A stretch of DNA of 12,895 bases from JAHFIW01 sp035495855 (GTDB lineage Bacteria > Patescibacteriota > Patescibacteriia > SG8-24), in contig DATJFD010000089.1 in NCBI GenBank assembly GCA_035495855.1, forward strand, positions 1 through 12,895, read 5' to 3'. Below, piece after piece: positions 1-7,574 of this stretch. The position numbers were made by a program, and so were the translations under genes. The notes beneath the pieces were generated by a model, which was given only the letters and a program-made list of their open reading frames with translations, had not been told where the DNA came from and made no database searches. Each line of letters opens with the position of its first letter. Within the stretch, counting starts at the first letter, position 1.

Positions 1-1167
1 CCGCGAGCCGGTCAGGTTCTGGACCGCGATCGGGAGGACCGCGATGACCGCGAGGAAGAACGCGCCCGCCGGGATGATCCGGTTCACCGTCTTCATCAGG
101 TACTCCGAGGTCGGCCGGCCCGGGCGGATGCCGGGGATGTAGCCGCCCTGCTTCTGGAGGTTCTCGGCGACGCGGTCCGGATGGAACACGACGGCCGTGT
201 AGAAGTAGGTGAAGATGAACACCAGCAGGAAGAAGGCGATGCCGTAGACGAGCTGGTTCTGCAGGATCTCGATGGTCTTCTGCGCGGCGTTCGCGAGCCA
301 CGGCGTCTTCGCGTGGATGAACAGCTGCGAGACCATCGTCGGGAAGAGGATGATCGACACCGCGAAGATGATCGGGATCACGCCCGCCATGTTGGCGCGC
401 AGCGGCAGGTAGGTCTCCTGGCCGCCGAACAGCTTCGTGCCGCGCATCCGCTTTGCGTAGACCACGGGGATGTTGCGCTGACCCTCGGTGATGAACACCA
501 CGCCGGCGACGGTAATGACGCCGATCGCCGCGAAGGCGACGAGGTTGACGATCTGCGACTGGTCGAAGGTCAGGATGGCCTGTTGCACCGCGGTCGGAAG
601 GTTGGCGATAATGCCGGCGAAGATGATGATCGAGACGCCGTTGCCGATCTTCCGCTCGGAGATGAGCTCGCCGAGCCACATGAGCAGCATGGTGCCGGCG
701 GTCATGGTGATCAGGATGCCGGCGAACTCCAGCGGCGAAAGCGCGCCGATGATCGGCTGCTTCGACTGGCGAAGCAGGGCGATCATGCTGTAGGCCTGGA
801 GCATCGCGAGCGGGACGGTGGCGATGCGCGTGTACTGGTTGATGGCCTGCTGGCCGGCCTCGCCTTCCTTCTGCATCTCCTCGAGCCGCGGGATGATCAT
901 CGCGAGCAGCTGGAAGATGATGGAGGCGGTGATGTACGGGCCGACGCCGAGCGCCACGACAGAGAAGTTGCGGAGCGCGCCGCCGGAGAACAGGTTCACG
1001 AGGCCGAGGATCTGGTTCTGCTGGAAGAAGTTCCGCAGGTTCTCGGGGTTCACGCCCGGGACCGGGATGTGCGAGGCCACGCGGAAGATGACGAGCATGG
1101 CGAGCACGAACAGGATGCTGTTGCGCAGCTCGGGGGTCTTCCAGACTTGTCGTAAGGTCTTGAGCAT
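1..1167 (-). CDS. secY: Protein translocase subunit SecY, C-terminus cut by window edge
   Basis: SecY is the pore-forming subunit of the SecYEG channel in the cytoplasmic membrane, which exports unfolded proteins and inserts membrane proteins. The frame opens with ATG at 1167 (MLKTLRQVWKTPELRNSILF) and stays open for 389 codons to base 1, so the stop lies outside. Family landmarks are the first membrane span at about residues 14-31 followed by HIPVPGVNP, the plug region FSGGALRNFSVVALGVGPYI, the cytoplasmic loop PGIRPGRPTSEYL at 345-357 that contacts the SecA motor or the ribosome, and a ninth span at about 366-384. Relatives have about 430 residues and ten spans, so roughly the last span and tail are missing here. 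It follows rplO after 66 bp, the usual spc-operon position. No Shine-Dalgarno sequence precedes the ATG; the leader is C-rich (CCCCACCCGTT). Confidence 0.97.
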   Translation of the reverse strand, partial: MLKTLRQVWKTPELRNSILFVLAMLVIFRVASHIPVPGVNPENLRNFFQQNQILGLVNLFSGGALRNFSVVALGVGPYITASIIFQLLAMIIPRLEEMQKEGEAGQQAINQYTRIATVPLAMLQAYSMIALLRQSKQPIIGALSPLEFAGILITMTAGTMLLMWLGELISERKIGNGVSIIIFAGIIANLPTAVQQAILTFDQSQIVNLVAFAAIGVITVAGVVFITEGQRNIPVVYAKRMRGTKLFGGQETYLPLRANMAGVIPIIFAVSIILFPTMVSQLFIHAKTPWLANAAQKTIEILQNQLVYGIAFFLLVFIFTYFYTAVVFHPDRVAENLQKQGGYIPGIRPGRPTSEYLMKTVNRIIPAGAFFLAVIAVLPIAVQNLTGSR

Positions 1168-1233
1168 AACGGGTGGGGCCGACGTCCGGGCACGCAGGGC
1201 ATCATACCCCGTTCCCCGGCATCATGCGACCGG

Positions 1234-1674
1234 TCAGGCGCCGACCGTGCCGCCGGCGGCCGTGATGGCCTCCTTGGCGGGTTCGGACACGATGCAGCCT
1301 TTGACGGAGAGCTTCTTCTTGAGCTTGCCGCCGAGCACCTTGACCCTGCCGGAACCGGCGGGGACGAGGCCCTTCTTGGCGAGCGAATACGGGGTCACGG
1401 AGTCGCCGTTCTTGTAGGCCTTGTCGATCTGCGCGAGGCCCACGGTCGGCAGCTTGGCGTGATGGCTCTGGAAACCGCGCAGCTTCGGGGTCTGCAGCAT
1501 GAGGTGCCGCATGCCGAGGAGCTTGAGGCGGTTGCGGCCGCCCGTGCGGGCGGTCTGGCCCTTGCCGCCGCGGCCGGCGGTCGTGCCCTTGCCGGACGCG
1601 TTGCCGCGGCCGACGCGCTTCGGCGAGCGCTTGGCGCCCTTGGCCGGTCTGAGGGTGTGGAAATTGAGTGCCAT
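1234..1674 (-). CDS. rplO: Large-subunit ribosomal protein L15 (uL15)
   Basis: L15 is a late-assembling 50S protein whose long N-terminal arm threads into 23S rRNA. The 146-residue product has the family's basic, glycine-rich start (about residues 12-47: RSPKRVGRGNASGKGTTAGR, then GGKGQTARTGG) and a C-terminal globular domain ending in the VSEPAKEAITAAGG segment typical of L15. Length is normal. It begins 10 bp after the rpsE stop, with no room for rpmD (L30), which normally lies between them. The leader is TAACCGCATTCCT-ATG, without a Shine-Dalgarno sequence. A 66-bp gap follows before secY. Confidence 0.97.
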   Translation of the reverse strand: MALNFHTLRPAKGAKRSPKRVGRGNASGKGTTAGRGGKGQTARTGGRNRLKLLGMRHLMLQTPKLRGFQSHHAKLPTVGLAQIDKAYKNGDSVTPYSLAKKGLVPAGSGRVKVLGGKLKKKLSVKGCIVSEPAKEAITAAGGTVGA

Positions 1675-1684
1675 AGGAATGCGG

Positions 1685-2209
1685 TTACGCGGCCACGGCC
1701 TCGGCCTCCGGCTTCTTCTCGGCGGCCGCCTTCTTCGGACGGGGCTTGAGCGCCTTGAGCGCCATGAAGGTCGCCTTGGTGTTGTTGATCTTGTTGTTGG
1801 AGCCGAGGATCTTCGCGGAAGCGTTCGGCACGCCCGCGAGCTCGAGCACGACGCGCACGGCGCCGCCGGCCTTGATACCGGTGCCCTTCGGGGCCGGCAT
1901 CAGGATGATGGAGGCCGCCGCGAACTTCATGTGCACCGCGTGCGGGATGGTCTCCTGGGCGAGCGGCACGGTGATGAGCTTCTTCTTCGCCTGGGTCGCG
2001 GCCTTCTGCACGGACTGCTGGACGTCGAGGCCCTTGGCGAGCCCGAAGCCGACGCGTCCCTTGCGGTCGCCGATGATGACGCAGGCGCGGAAGCGCATGC
2101 GCTTGCCGCCCTTGGTCACGCGCGTGACGCGCGCGAGCTCAAGGATGCGCTGGTCGAACTCCTTGTCCTCGTATTTCCCGCGGCCACGGCCGCCTTCTGG
2201 TCTTGCCAT
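1685..2209 (-). CDS. rpsE: Small-subunit ribosomal protein S5 (uS5)
   Basis: S5 sits at the mRNA entry side of the 30S subunit and contributes to decoding accuracy. The 174-residue product has the S5 N-terminal double-stranded-RNA-binding fold at about 15-80 (VTRVTKGGKRMRFRACVIIG, then GDRKGRVGFGLAKG) and the C-terminal fold at about 85-153 (TIPHAVHMKFAAASIILMPA, GTGIKAGGAVRVVLELAGV, then LGSNNKINNTKATFMAL). Residues 157-174 form an Ala/Lys/Glu-rich tail. It starts 10 bp after the rplR stop with the leader TAACCCCACGACT-ATG, one of the clearest cases of the C-rich start context found throughout this cluster. Confidence 0.97.
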   Translation of the reverse strand: MARPEGGRGRGKYEDKEFDQRILELARVTRVTKGGKRMRFRACVIIGDRKGRVGFGLAKGLDVQQSVQKAATQAKKKLITVPLAQETIPHAVHMKFAAASIILMPAPKGTGIKAGGAVRVVLELAGVPNASAKILGSNNKINNTKATFMALKALKPRPKKAAAEKKPEAEAVAA

Positions 2210-2219
2210 AGTCGTGGGG

Positions 2220-2606
2220 TTAGAATTTCAGGCCGCCCTCGCGCGCGCCGTCGGCGAGCGCGGCGATCCGGCCGGTATAAGCGAATCCGTTGCGGTCGAA
2301 GACGACGGTCGCGACGCCGGCCTTCTTGCCGGCCTCGGCGAGGGTCTTGCCCACCGCGAACGCGACGGCCACCTTGGCCTTGCGCTCGCCCTCGCCCTTC
2401 ATGAGGGAGGCTTTCTCCTTCTTGTCGAGGGCCAGGTCGCTGGCGGACGCGAGCGTCTTGCCCGCGGCGTCGTCGATGAGCTGCGCGTAGATGTGGGTCG
2501 CGCTCCGGTACACCGAAAGGCGCGGCCGTTCGGCCGTTCCGCTGACCTTCGCCCTGACGCGCCGCTTGCGGCTCATCCGGGACATGGACTTGTTCTTGGT
2601 GCTCAT
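2220..2606 (-). CDS. rplR: Large-subunit ribosomal protein L18 (uL18)
   Basis: L18 binds 5S rRNA together with L5 and helps dock it onto the 50S central protuberance. The 128-residue product has the expected Arg/Lys-rich N-terminus (MSRKRRVRAKVSGTAERPRL), the RSATHIYAQLIDDAAGKTLA strand, and the C-terminal VATVVFDRNGFAYTGRIAAL followed by ADGAREGGLKF, a typical L18 ending. The first ATG (2606) is preferred because it has the T-before-ATG, CCCACGACT leader seen at neighbouring genes; starts at M8 or M11 are possible and would fit shorter family members. The gap to rplF upstream is 14 bp. Confidence 0.96.
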   Translation of the reverse strand: MSTKNKSMSRMSRKRRVRAKVSGTAERPRLSVYRSATHIYAQLIDDAAGKTLASASDLALDKKEKASLMKGEGERKAKVAVAFAVGKTLAEAGKKAGVATVVFDRNGFAYTGRIAALADGAREGGLKF

Positions 2607-2620
2607 AGTCGTGGGTCAGG

Positions 2621-3172
2621 TTACGCTGCCGAGCCGGTCTTCGCGGCCTTGCCCGCCTTTCGGCGGATCTGTTCGTCGACGTACTTGATGCCTTTGCCCT
2701 TGTAGGGTTCCGGCTTCTTCACGCGGCGGATCTGGGCCGCGGTCTCGCCGACGAACTGCTTGTCGATGCCGGACACGGTGATGACGTTCTTCTCGACCGT
2801 GACGTTCACGCCTTCGGGGATCGGGAAGTCGACCTCGTGCGAGAAGCCGACGTCGAGCTTGAGGACCTTGCCCTGCACGCCGGCCTTGAAGCCGACGCCG
2901 TTGATCTCGAGCTTGATCTCATAGCCCTTGGACACGCCGACGACCATGTTCTCGATCAGGCGGCGGAACAGGCCCCACAGCGCGCGCTGCTTCACGTTCT
3001 CCGTGTCCTTCACGGAGACGCTCAGGTCGCTGCCCTCCTGCGAGACCTTCACGCTCGGGTGCAGCGCGAGCGAAAGCTGGCCCTTCGGGCCCTTCACCGC
3101 GACGGCATCGTCCGTGACGGTCACGGTGACGCCCGACGGGATGGTCAATGGTTTCTTGCCGACTCTGGACAT
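2621..3172 (-). CDS. rplF: Large-subunit ribosomal protein L6 (uL6)
   Basis: L6 lies near the factor-binding site of the 50S subunit, at the base of the stalk, close to the sarcin-ricin loop. The 183-residue product shows the two tandem L6 domains, from MSRVGKKPLTIPSGVTVTV through LWGLFRRLIENMVVGVSKGY to the C-terminal L6 signature PEPYKGKGIKYVDEQIRRKAGK at about 154-175. Length is normal. It starts 10 bp after the rpsH stop with the leader TAGCCCCATCCCT-ATG and no Shine-Dalgarno sequence. Confidence 0.97.
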   Translation of the reverse strand: MSRVGKKPLTIPSGVTVTVTDDAVAVKGPKGQLSLALHPSVKVSQEGSDLSVSVKDTENVKQRALWGLFRRLIENMVVGVSKGYEIKLEINGVGFKAGVQGKVLKLDVGFSHEVDFPIPEGVNVTVEKNVITVSGIDKQFVGETAAQIRRVKKPEPYKGKGIKYVDEQIRRKAGKAAKTGSAA

Positions 3173-3182
3173 AGGGATGGGG

Positions 3183-3572
3183 CTAGAACACCTCGCAAAG
3201 GACCTCGCCGCCGAGCTTCCTCTTGCGAGCCTCCTTGTTGGTCATGATGCCCTGGGAGGTGGAAATGATGGCGATGCCCTGGTCGGAGAGCACGCGGGGC
3301 AGTTCCCCGTAGCCGGCGTAGTACCGGTGGCCGGGCTTGGAGACGCGCCGCACGTTGCGGATGGTTGCGCCGCCGTCGTCGTACTTCAGGGTGAGACGGA
3401 GCTCGCCGAAACCGGTGCCGGTCTTCTCGACGGAGGCGATGTAGCCTTCCTGGGCGAGGATCTTGGCGATGGCGAGCTTCATCTTGGAATACGGGAGCCG
3501 TACCTCGGTCTTCCTGACCATCGAGGCGTTGCGGATCCGCGTGAGCATGTCGGAGATGGGATCGGTGATCAT
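3183..3572 (-). CDS. rpsH: Small-subunit ribosomal protein S8 (uS8)
   Basis: S8 is a primary 16S rRNA-binding protein of the 30S platform and, in E. coli, the translational repressor of the spc operon. The open frame extends upstream to 3680, but those 36 codons overlap rpsN in another frame and look unlike protein. The ATG at 3572 begins MITDPISDMLTRIRNASMVR, the universal S8 start, giving 129 residues, close to the usual 130. The C-terminal signature is present: GYGELPRVLSDQGIAIISTS, then QGIMTNKEARKRKLGGEVLC. It lies 13 bp after the rpsN stop, with leader ACCATCCACGCGT-ATG. Confidence 0.97.
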   Translation of the reverse strand: MITDPISDMLTRIRNASMVRKTEVRLPYSKMKLAIAKILAQEGYIASVEKTGTGFGELRLTLKYDDGGATIRNVRRVSKPGHRYYAGYGELPRVLSDQGIAIISTSQGIMTNKEARKRKLGGEVLCEVF

Positions 3573-3585
3573 ACGCGTGGATGGT

Positions 3586-3771
3586 TTACCAGGAAGACTT
3601 CCTGACGCCGGGGATGTCGCCCCTGCGCGCGAGCTCGCGGAAGCAGATCCTGCACAGCTCGAAGTCCCGCATGTAGCCATGCTGCCGGCCGCAGCGCCAG
3701 CAGCGCCTGACGAGGCGGCTGGAGAACTTCGGCTTTCTCTTTGATTTTGCGATCTGAGCTTCGGTAGCCAT
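3586..3771 (-). CDS. rpsN: Small-subunit ribosomal protein S14, zinc-binding type (uS14)
   Basis: S14 sits in the 30S head and helps form the decoding region. At 61 residues it is the short, zinc-binding form, with C24-x2-C27 (CWRCGRQHGYMRDFELCRIC) and C40-x2-C43 expected to hold one zinc, and a typical end GDIPGVRKSSW. The longer zinc-free form has about 100 residues. It lies between rplE (5-bp gap) and rpsH (13 bp), the standard spc order. The leader is only TAAGCGCT-ATG after the rplE stop, so any ribosome-binding signal would lie inside the rplE end; none is evident. Confidence 0.97.
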   Translation of the reverse strand: MATEAQIAKSKRKPKFSSRLVRRCWRCGRQHGYMRDFELCRICFRELARRGDIPGVRKSSW

Positions 3772-3776
3772 AGCGC

Positions 3777-4331
3777 TTATTTCTCGTTAATCGGGAATCC
3801 GATGCCGCGGAGGAGCGTGAGCCCCTGATCCTTGCTCTTCGCGTTCGTGACGATGGTGATCTCCAGCCCGTGGATGTAGTCGGTGTCGTCCGGGCGGACC
3901 TCAGGGAAGGCGATGAACTCCTTGAAGCCGATCGTCATGTTCCCGTGGTGGTCGATCGTCTTCGGGGACAGGCCGCGGAAGTCGCGCACGCGCGGGAGCG
4001 TGACGTTGATGAGCTTGTCCAGGAAGTCGTACATGCGGCGGCCGCGGAGCGTCACCATCATGCCGACGACCATCCCCTGCCGGATCTTGAAGTTGGAGAT
4101 GGACTTCTTGGCGAGCGTCTTCACCGGCTTCTGGCCGCTGATCTTCGAAAGGATCTTCTCGGCGTGGTCCACGAACTTGGGGTCCTTGATGCCCTGCTTC
4201 AGGCCGACGTTGATGACGACCTTCTTGAACCTCGGGACGGCCATCGGGTTCTTCAAACCGAACTTCTCCATCGCCTGCGGCGCGGCTTGCTTCTCGTAGC
4301 GTTCCATGAGCCGTGGTTTGGTCTTTTGCAT
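3777..4331 (-). CDS. rplE: Large-subunit ribosomal protein L5 (uL5)
   Basis: L5 binds 5S rRNA and contacts P-site tRNA in the 50S central protuberance. The 184-residue product has family landmarks from start to end: NPMAVPRFKKVVINVGLKQG, ISGQKPVKTLAKKSISNFKI, RQGMVVGMMVTLRGRRMYDF, LPRVRDFRGLSPKTIDHHGN and a terminal LLRGIGFPINEK (often GMPF in relatives). Length is normal (about 180). Its leader TAGCCCACGCCT-ATG, including the rplX stop, is identical base for base to that of rpsS. Confidence 0.97.
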   Translation of the reverse strand: MQKTKPRLMERYEKQAAPQAMEKFGLKNPMAVPRFKKVVINVGLKQGIKDPKFVDHAEKILSKISGQKPVKTLAKKSISNFKIRQGMVVGMMVTLRGRRMYDFLDKLINVTLPRVRDFRGLSPKTIDHHGNMTIGFKEFIAFPEVRPDDTDYIHGLEITIVTNAKSKDQGLTLLRGIGFPINEK

Positions 4332-4343
4332 AGGCGTGGGCTA
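4329..4343 (-). promoter_or_regulatory. C-rich start context of rplE, identical to that of rpsS
   Basis: The 15 bases TAGCCCACGCCTATG cover the rplX stop, the 9-bp spacer and the rplE start codon. The same 15 bases occur at rpsS (7560-7574). The spacer cannot pair with the usual CCUCC tail of 16S rRNA, because it is itself C-rich. Near-copies precede rplW, rpsE, rplR and tuf. It is marked as a possible initiation signal; function is inferred only from recurrence. Confidence 0.4.
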
Positions 4344-4661
4344 TTCGATGACCTCTTTGCACTTCTTGCAGACGCGGACCTTCTTCTTGTGGCCGGCCTC
4401 CTCGAGCGTCTTGGAGCCGAGGCGGGTGGGCTTGGAGCACTTCGGGCAGATGAGTTGCACGTTGGCCGAGGAGACGGGGCCCGAGAACTCGATCTTCTGG
4501 CCCTTCTCGCCCTGCTTGCGGACCTTCATGTGCTTGGCCATGAGGTTCACGCCCTCGACCACGATCTTGCGGCCGTCGGGGAACGCCTGGATGACCTTGC
4601 CGGTCTTCCCGCGGTCCTTGCCCTTCATGACCTTCACGTTGTCGCCTTTCTTGATGCGCAT
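4341..4661 (-). CDS. rplX: Large-subunit ribosomal protein L24 (uL24)
   Basis: L24 is an early assembly protein of the 50S subunit located near the peptide exit tunnel. The 106-residue product has the N-terminal KOW motif (MRIKKGDNVKVMKGKDRGKT, then GKVIQAFPDGRKIVVEGVN). Its C-terminal half carries two Cys pairs, C72-x2-C75 (CPKC) and C98-x2-C101 (CKKC), matching the zinc-ribbon-like end found in many bacterial L24 proteins. All four cysteines are intact, as are those of S14 nearby. It lies 13 bp after rplN and 9 bp before rplE. Confidence 0.97.
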   Translation of the reverse strand: MRIKKGDNVKVMKGKDRGKTGKVIQAFPDGRKIVVEGVNLMAKHMKVRKQGEKGQKIEFSGPVSSANVQLICPKCSKPTRLGSKTLEEAGHKKKVRVCKKCKEVIE

Positions 4662-4674
4662 AGGGGTTTGGCGG

Positions 4675-5046
4675 TCAGACCACTTCGGGGGCCAGCGAGA
4701 TGATCTTCGTGAAGCCCATGCCGCGCAGTTCGCGTGCGATGGGGCCGAAGATGCGGGTTCCCTTGGGTTCCTTGGTTTTCTTGTCGACGATCACGCCGGC
4801 GTTCTCGTCGAAGCGGACGTAGGAGCCGTCCTTGCGGCGGGTCTCCTTGCGGACGCGGACCATCACGGCGTGGACGATCTGGCTCTTCTTCACCGTGCTG
4901 TGCGGGACGGCGACCTTCACCACGCAGGTGACGATGTCGCCGAGGCCGGCGTAGTGCTTCTTGTAGCCGCCGAGCACGCGGATGACCTGGAGTTTCTTGG
5001 CGCCGGTGTTGTCGGCGACCTCGAGCATTGAGCGGTGCTGCACCAT
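4675..5046 (-). CDS. rplN: Large-subunit ribosomal protein L14 (uL14)
   Basis: L14 lies on the 50S interface, contacts 16S rRNA in the joined ribosome and is the docking site for the silencing factor RsfS. The 123-residue product begins MVQHRSMLEVADNTGAKKLQ (most relatives begin MIQ) and ends with the signature GTRIFGPIARELRGMGFTKI plus ISLAPEVV. Length is standard (122-123). Its ATG follows the rpsQ TGA after a single base (TGATATG), so translation is probably coupled to rpsQ. It is the first gene of the classical spc group, with no sign of a separate promoter. Confidence 0.97.
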   Translation of the reverse strand: MVQHRSMLEVADNTGAKKLQVIRVLGGYKKHYAGLGDIVTCVVKVAVPHSTVKKSQIVHAVMVRVRKETRRKDGSYVRFDENAGVIVDKKTKEPKGTRIFGPIARELRGMGFTKIISLAPEVV

Positions 5047-5047
5047 A

Positions 5048-5305
5048 TCACTTGAGGGTTACCTTCCCGACGGCGCGCCAGCGCTTGGTCTTCGAGAGCG
5101 GGCGGGTCTCGACGAAGCGGACGACGTCCCCCGTCTTGAAGTCGCCCTTCTCGTCGTGGACGTGGAACTTGGTGGACGCGCGGTACTGCTTGCCGTACTT
5201 CTCGTTGGTCTTCATGCGGTCGACGCGGACGACGATCGTCTTGTTCATCTTCGAGGAGACGACCACGCCCTGGAAGACCCGCTGCGACGTTTTCTTGGTA
5301 GCCAT
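5048..5305 (-). CDS. rpsQ: Small-subunit ribosomal protein S17 (uS17)
   Basis: S17 is an early 16S rRNA-binding protein of the 30S body with an OB fold. The 85-residue product shows the family pattern: FQGVVVSSKMNKTIVVRVDR, then YRASTKFHVHDEKGDFKTGD and RFVETRPLSKTKRWRAVGKV. Length is normal. It ends in TGA one base before the rplN start. A 21-bp spacer separates it from rpmC; the leader ends AATCCT-ATG, and a GGGAA stretch at about -9 is at best a weak Shine-Dalgarno candidate. Confidence 0.97.
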   Translation of the reverse strand: MATKKTSQRVFQGVVVSSKMNKTIVVRVDRMKTNEKYGKQYRASTKFHVHDEKGDFKTGDVVRFVETRPLSKTKRWRAVGKVTLK

Positions 5306-5326
5306 AGGATTCCCGAGTTACGTGGT

Positions 5327-5521
5327 TTAAGCCTCCTTCCGCCGCGACCGCTTGAGGGTCAGGATCTGCGCGACGGCCTTGCGAGCCTCGCGGATCTCCC
5401 GCACGTCGTTGAGCTGCCGGGACGCCACCTTGAAGCGGAGGTCCCTCACCCTGTTGCGAAGCTCGGACAGCAGACGGTCGAGCTCGGTGTCGGTCTTTTC
5501 GCGCAATTCGCTGATCTTCAT
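5327..5521 (-). CDS. rpmC: Large-subunit ribosomal protein L29 (uL29)
   Basis: L29 is a small two-helix protein at the peptide exit tunnel, next to L23, where trigger factor and SRP dock. The 64-residue product fits: MKISELREKTDTELDRLLSE, then LRFKVASRQLNDVREIREAR and AVAQILTL near the end. It is 12 bp downstream of rplP. The leader TAAGGCTGTACTTGT-ATG has an AAGG at a distance of 11 bases, a weak Shine-Dalgarno candidate at most. Confidence 0.96.
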   Translation of the reverse strand: MKISELREKTDTELDRLLSELRNRVRDLRFKVASRQLNDVREIREARKAVAQILTLKRSRRKEA

Positions 5522-5533
5522 ACAAGTACAGCC

Positions 5534-5947
<414 letters not shown>

Positions 5948-5965
5948 ATGCGTGTGCTATGAGGC

Positions 5966-6739
5966 TCAGGCCTTCTTGGCCGGAGCGGCGCCTGCCGGGC
6001 GGGCCGGCATGCGGCGGGCCATCGGCTTCGCGATCGGGCGGGCCATCGGAATGGCCTGCGGGACCGCCTGCGGAGCGTTCTTGTCCTTGTCGAACACCTC
6101 GCCGCGGTAGATCCACACCTTGATGCCGATGGTGCCGAAGAGGGTGCGGGCGAAACCGTAGGCGTAATCGATGTCGGCGCGGAGGTTGTGGAGCGGGACG
6201 CTGCCCCAGGCGAGCTTTTCCTCGCGGGCGATCTCGGCGCCGTTCAGGCGGCCCTTGATCTGCAGCTTCACGCCCTTGGCGCCGGCCTTCTGCACGCGCT
6301 CCAGGTGTTGCTTGAGCACGCGGCGGAACGGGAGGCGGCGCTCGGTGTCGCCGATCATCGACTGGAGGACGATCTCCGCCGACAGCGACGGGTTCGAGAC
6401 CTCGACGATGTTGAGGTTGAGGTTCAGCTTCTGCGGGTCCTTCTTGCCCTTGGTCACCAGCTCGCGGAGCGCCTTCTTGAGGTCCTCCACGCCGGTGCCG
6501 CCGCGGCCGATGATGAAGCCGGGCTTGGCCGAGTGGACGGAGATGGTGAGCGCGCGGGGCGTGCGGTCGACCTCGATGTGGTCGACGGACGATTCCTTCA
6601 GCTTCTCGCGAAGGAAGTTCTTGATCTTGAGGTCCTCGCGGAGCATCGCGGCGAATTCGCGCTTGGAGGCGAACCACTTCGAATTCCAAGAGTAGATGAC
6701 GCCGGTGCGGAAGCTTCGCGGATGTACTTTATTTCCCAT
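5966..6739 (-). CDS. rpsC: Small-subunit ribosomal protein S3 (uS3) with Pro/Ala/Met-rich tail
   Basis: S3 lies at the mRNA entry channel of the 30S head and takes part in mRNA unwinding. The 257-residue product begins MGNKVHPRSFRTGVIYSWNS, has the KH-type RNA-binding loop GFIIGRGGTGVEDL at 74-87, and the C-terminal domain signature LNGAEIAREEKLAWGSVPLH, then LRADIDYAYGFARTLFGTIG and IKVWIYRGE near residue 214. Beyond this is a basic, low-complexity tail (219-257) with repeated Ala-Pro/Met-Ala-Arg-Pro units, probably unstructured. Length is within the family range because of this tail. It lies 10 bp after rplV; leader AAATGACGACCT-ATG. Confidence 0.97.
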   Translation of the reverse strand: MGNKVHPRSFRTGVIYSWNSKWFASKREFAAMLREDLKIKNFLREKLKESSVDHIEVDRTPRALTISVHSAKPGFIIGRGGTGVEDLKKALRELVTKGKKDPQKLNLNLNIVEVSNPSLSAEIVLQSMIGDTERRLPFRRVLKQHLERVQKAGAKGVKLQIKGRLNGAEIAREEKLAWGSVPLHNLRADIDYAYGFARTLFGTIGIKVWIYRGEVFDKDKNAPQAVPQAIPMARPIAKPMARRMPARPAGAAPAKKA

Positions 6740-6749
6740 AGGTCGTCAT

Positions 6750-7196
6750 TTATTTGGACTTCTTCGGAGCCGCCTTCTTCGCCGCCGGCTTCGCGGCCGG
6801 TTTGGCCGCCGCTTCCGGCTTCTTCTCCGCCTTCACCACCGCCGCTTCGATGCCCTTCGGGCCTTCCCGCTGCGCGAGCACGATGGTGATGTGCGAGCTG
6901 CGCTTCTTGATGCCCGCGGCGCGGCCGAAGGCGCGGGCGCGCCAGCGCTTCAGCACCGGCCCGCCGTCGACGGTCGCTTTCTTGATGTAAAGGCCGCTCG
7001 CATCCAGCTTGAAGTTATGCTTGGCGTTGGCGATCGCCGAGTCGAGCAGCTTCGCGACCGGCCTGGCCGCGGCCTTCCGGTAGAACCGGAGCTGCGCGGA
7101 GGCGCGATCGACGTCCATCCCGCGGACGAGGTCCACGACGAGGCGGACCTTCTTCGGCGAGATGCGGATATGGCGTGCGTGTGCGATGACTTCCAT
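6750..7196 (-). CDS. rplV: Large-subunit ribosomal protein L22 (uL22) with Ala/Lys tail
   Basis: L22 lines the polypeptide exit tunnel with a long beta hairpin that meets L4 at the constriction. The core (about 1-112) shows RHIRISPKKVRLVVDLVRGM, then LLDSAIANAKHNFKLDASGL and a hairpin RARAFGRAAGIKKRSSHITI ending in VLAQREG. The product has 148 residues where a typical L22 has about 110; residues 113-148 are an Ala/Lys/Pro-rich extension with repeated AAKPAAKPAAKK units. It lies 12 bp after rpsS and 10 bp before rpsC; leader CGCCGCACTCCT-ATG. Confidence 0.97.
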   Translation of the reverse strand: MEVIAHARHIRISPKKVRLVVDLVRGMDVDRASAQLRFYRKAAARPVAKLLDSAIANAKHNFKLDASGLYIKKATVDGGPVLKRWRARAFGRAAGIKKRSSHITIVLAQREGPKGIEAAVVKAEKKPEAAAKPAAKPAAKKAAPKKSK

Positions 7197-7208
7197 AGGA
7201 GTGCGGCG

Positions 7209-7562
7209 TTATTTCTTCGGGCCGGCCGCGGCGGCAGGAGCCGCCTGGACCGCCTTCGCGGCGGCCGCTTCGGCTTCGGCGCGCTTGACCTCGAGCTCCT
7301 TCTGCATCTTGCCGCCGTGGCGGACGAACTTCTTCGTCTGGGAGAACTCGCCGAGCTTGTGCCCGACCATGTTCTCGACGATCGTCACGGGGACGTGGAG
7401 CTTGCCGTTGTGGACGCCGATGGTGAAACCGAGCATCTCCGGCGTGATGGTAGCCCAGCGAGACCAGGTCTTCACGACGGTCTTGTCACCGACGCGGAGC
7501 TTGGAGATCTTCTTGAGCAGTTTTTCGTCGATCGCGGGTCCTTTCTTGAGGCTTCGAGACAT
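7209..7562 (-). CDS. rpsS: Small-subunit ribosomal protein S19 (uS19) with Ala-rich tail
   Basis: S19 sits in the 30S head and forms the bridge to the central protuberance with S13. The core (1-86) has MSRSLKKGPAIDEKLLKKIS, TWSRWATITPEMLGFTIGVH and the signature MVGHKLGEFSQTKKFVRHGG. At 117 residues it exceeds the usual 92 or so by an Ala/Glu/Lys-rich tail from about residue 87. It lies 9 bp after rplB; the leader TAGCCCACGCCT-ATG is identical to that of rplE. Confidence 0.97.
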   Translation of the reverse strand: MSRSLKKGPAIDEKLLKKISKLRVGDKTVVKTWSRWATITPEMLGFTIGVHNGKLHVPVTIVENMVGHKLGEFSQTKKFVRHGGKMQKELEVKRAEAEAAAAKAVQAAPAAAAGPKK

Positions 7563-7574
7563 AGGCGTGGGCTA
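7560..7574 (-). promoter_or_regulatory. C-rich start context of rpsS, identical to that of rplE
   Basis: The bases TAGCCCACGCCTATG cover the rplB stop, spacer and rpsS start, and match the rplE context exactly although the genes are unrelated and about 3.2 kb apart. An exact copy of a non-coding 9-bp spacer is unexpected by chance alone. No Shine-Dalgarno sequence is present. Role inferred from recurrence. Confidence 0.4.

Noticed and set aside
1168..1233. TATGAT (1201-1206, minus strand) as a -10 box for secY
   Set aside because: No acceptable -35 hexamer lies 16 to 18 bases upstream. The repeat ATGATGCC in this gap is short and explains the hexamer without a promoter.
3573..3680. Longer S8 start at 3680
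   Set aside because: The extra 36 codons overlap rpsN out of frame and lack similarity to S8, while the ATG at 3572 gives the universal S8 N-terminus.
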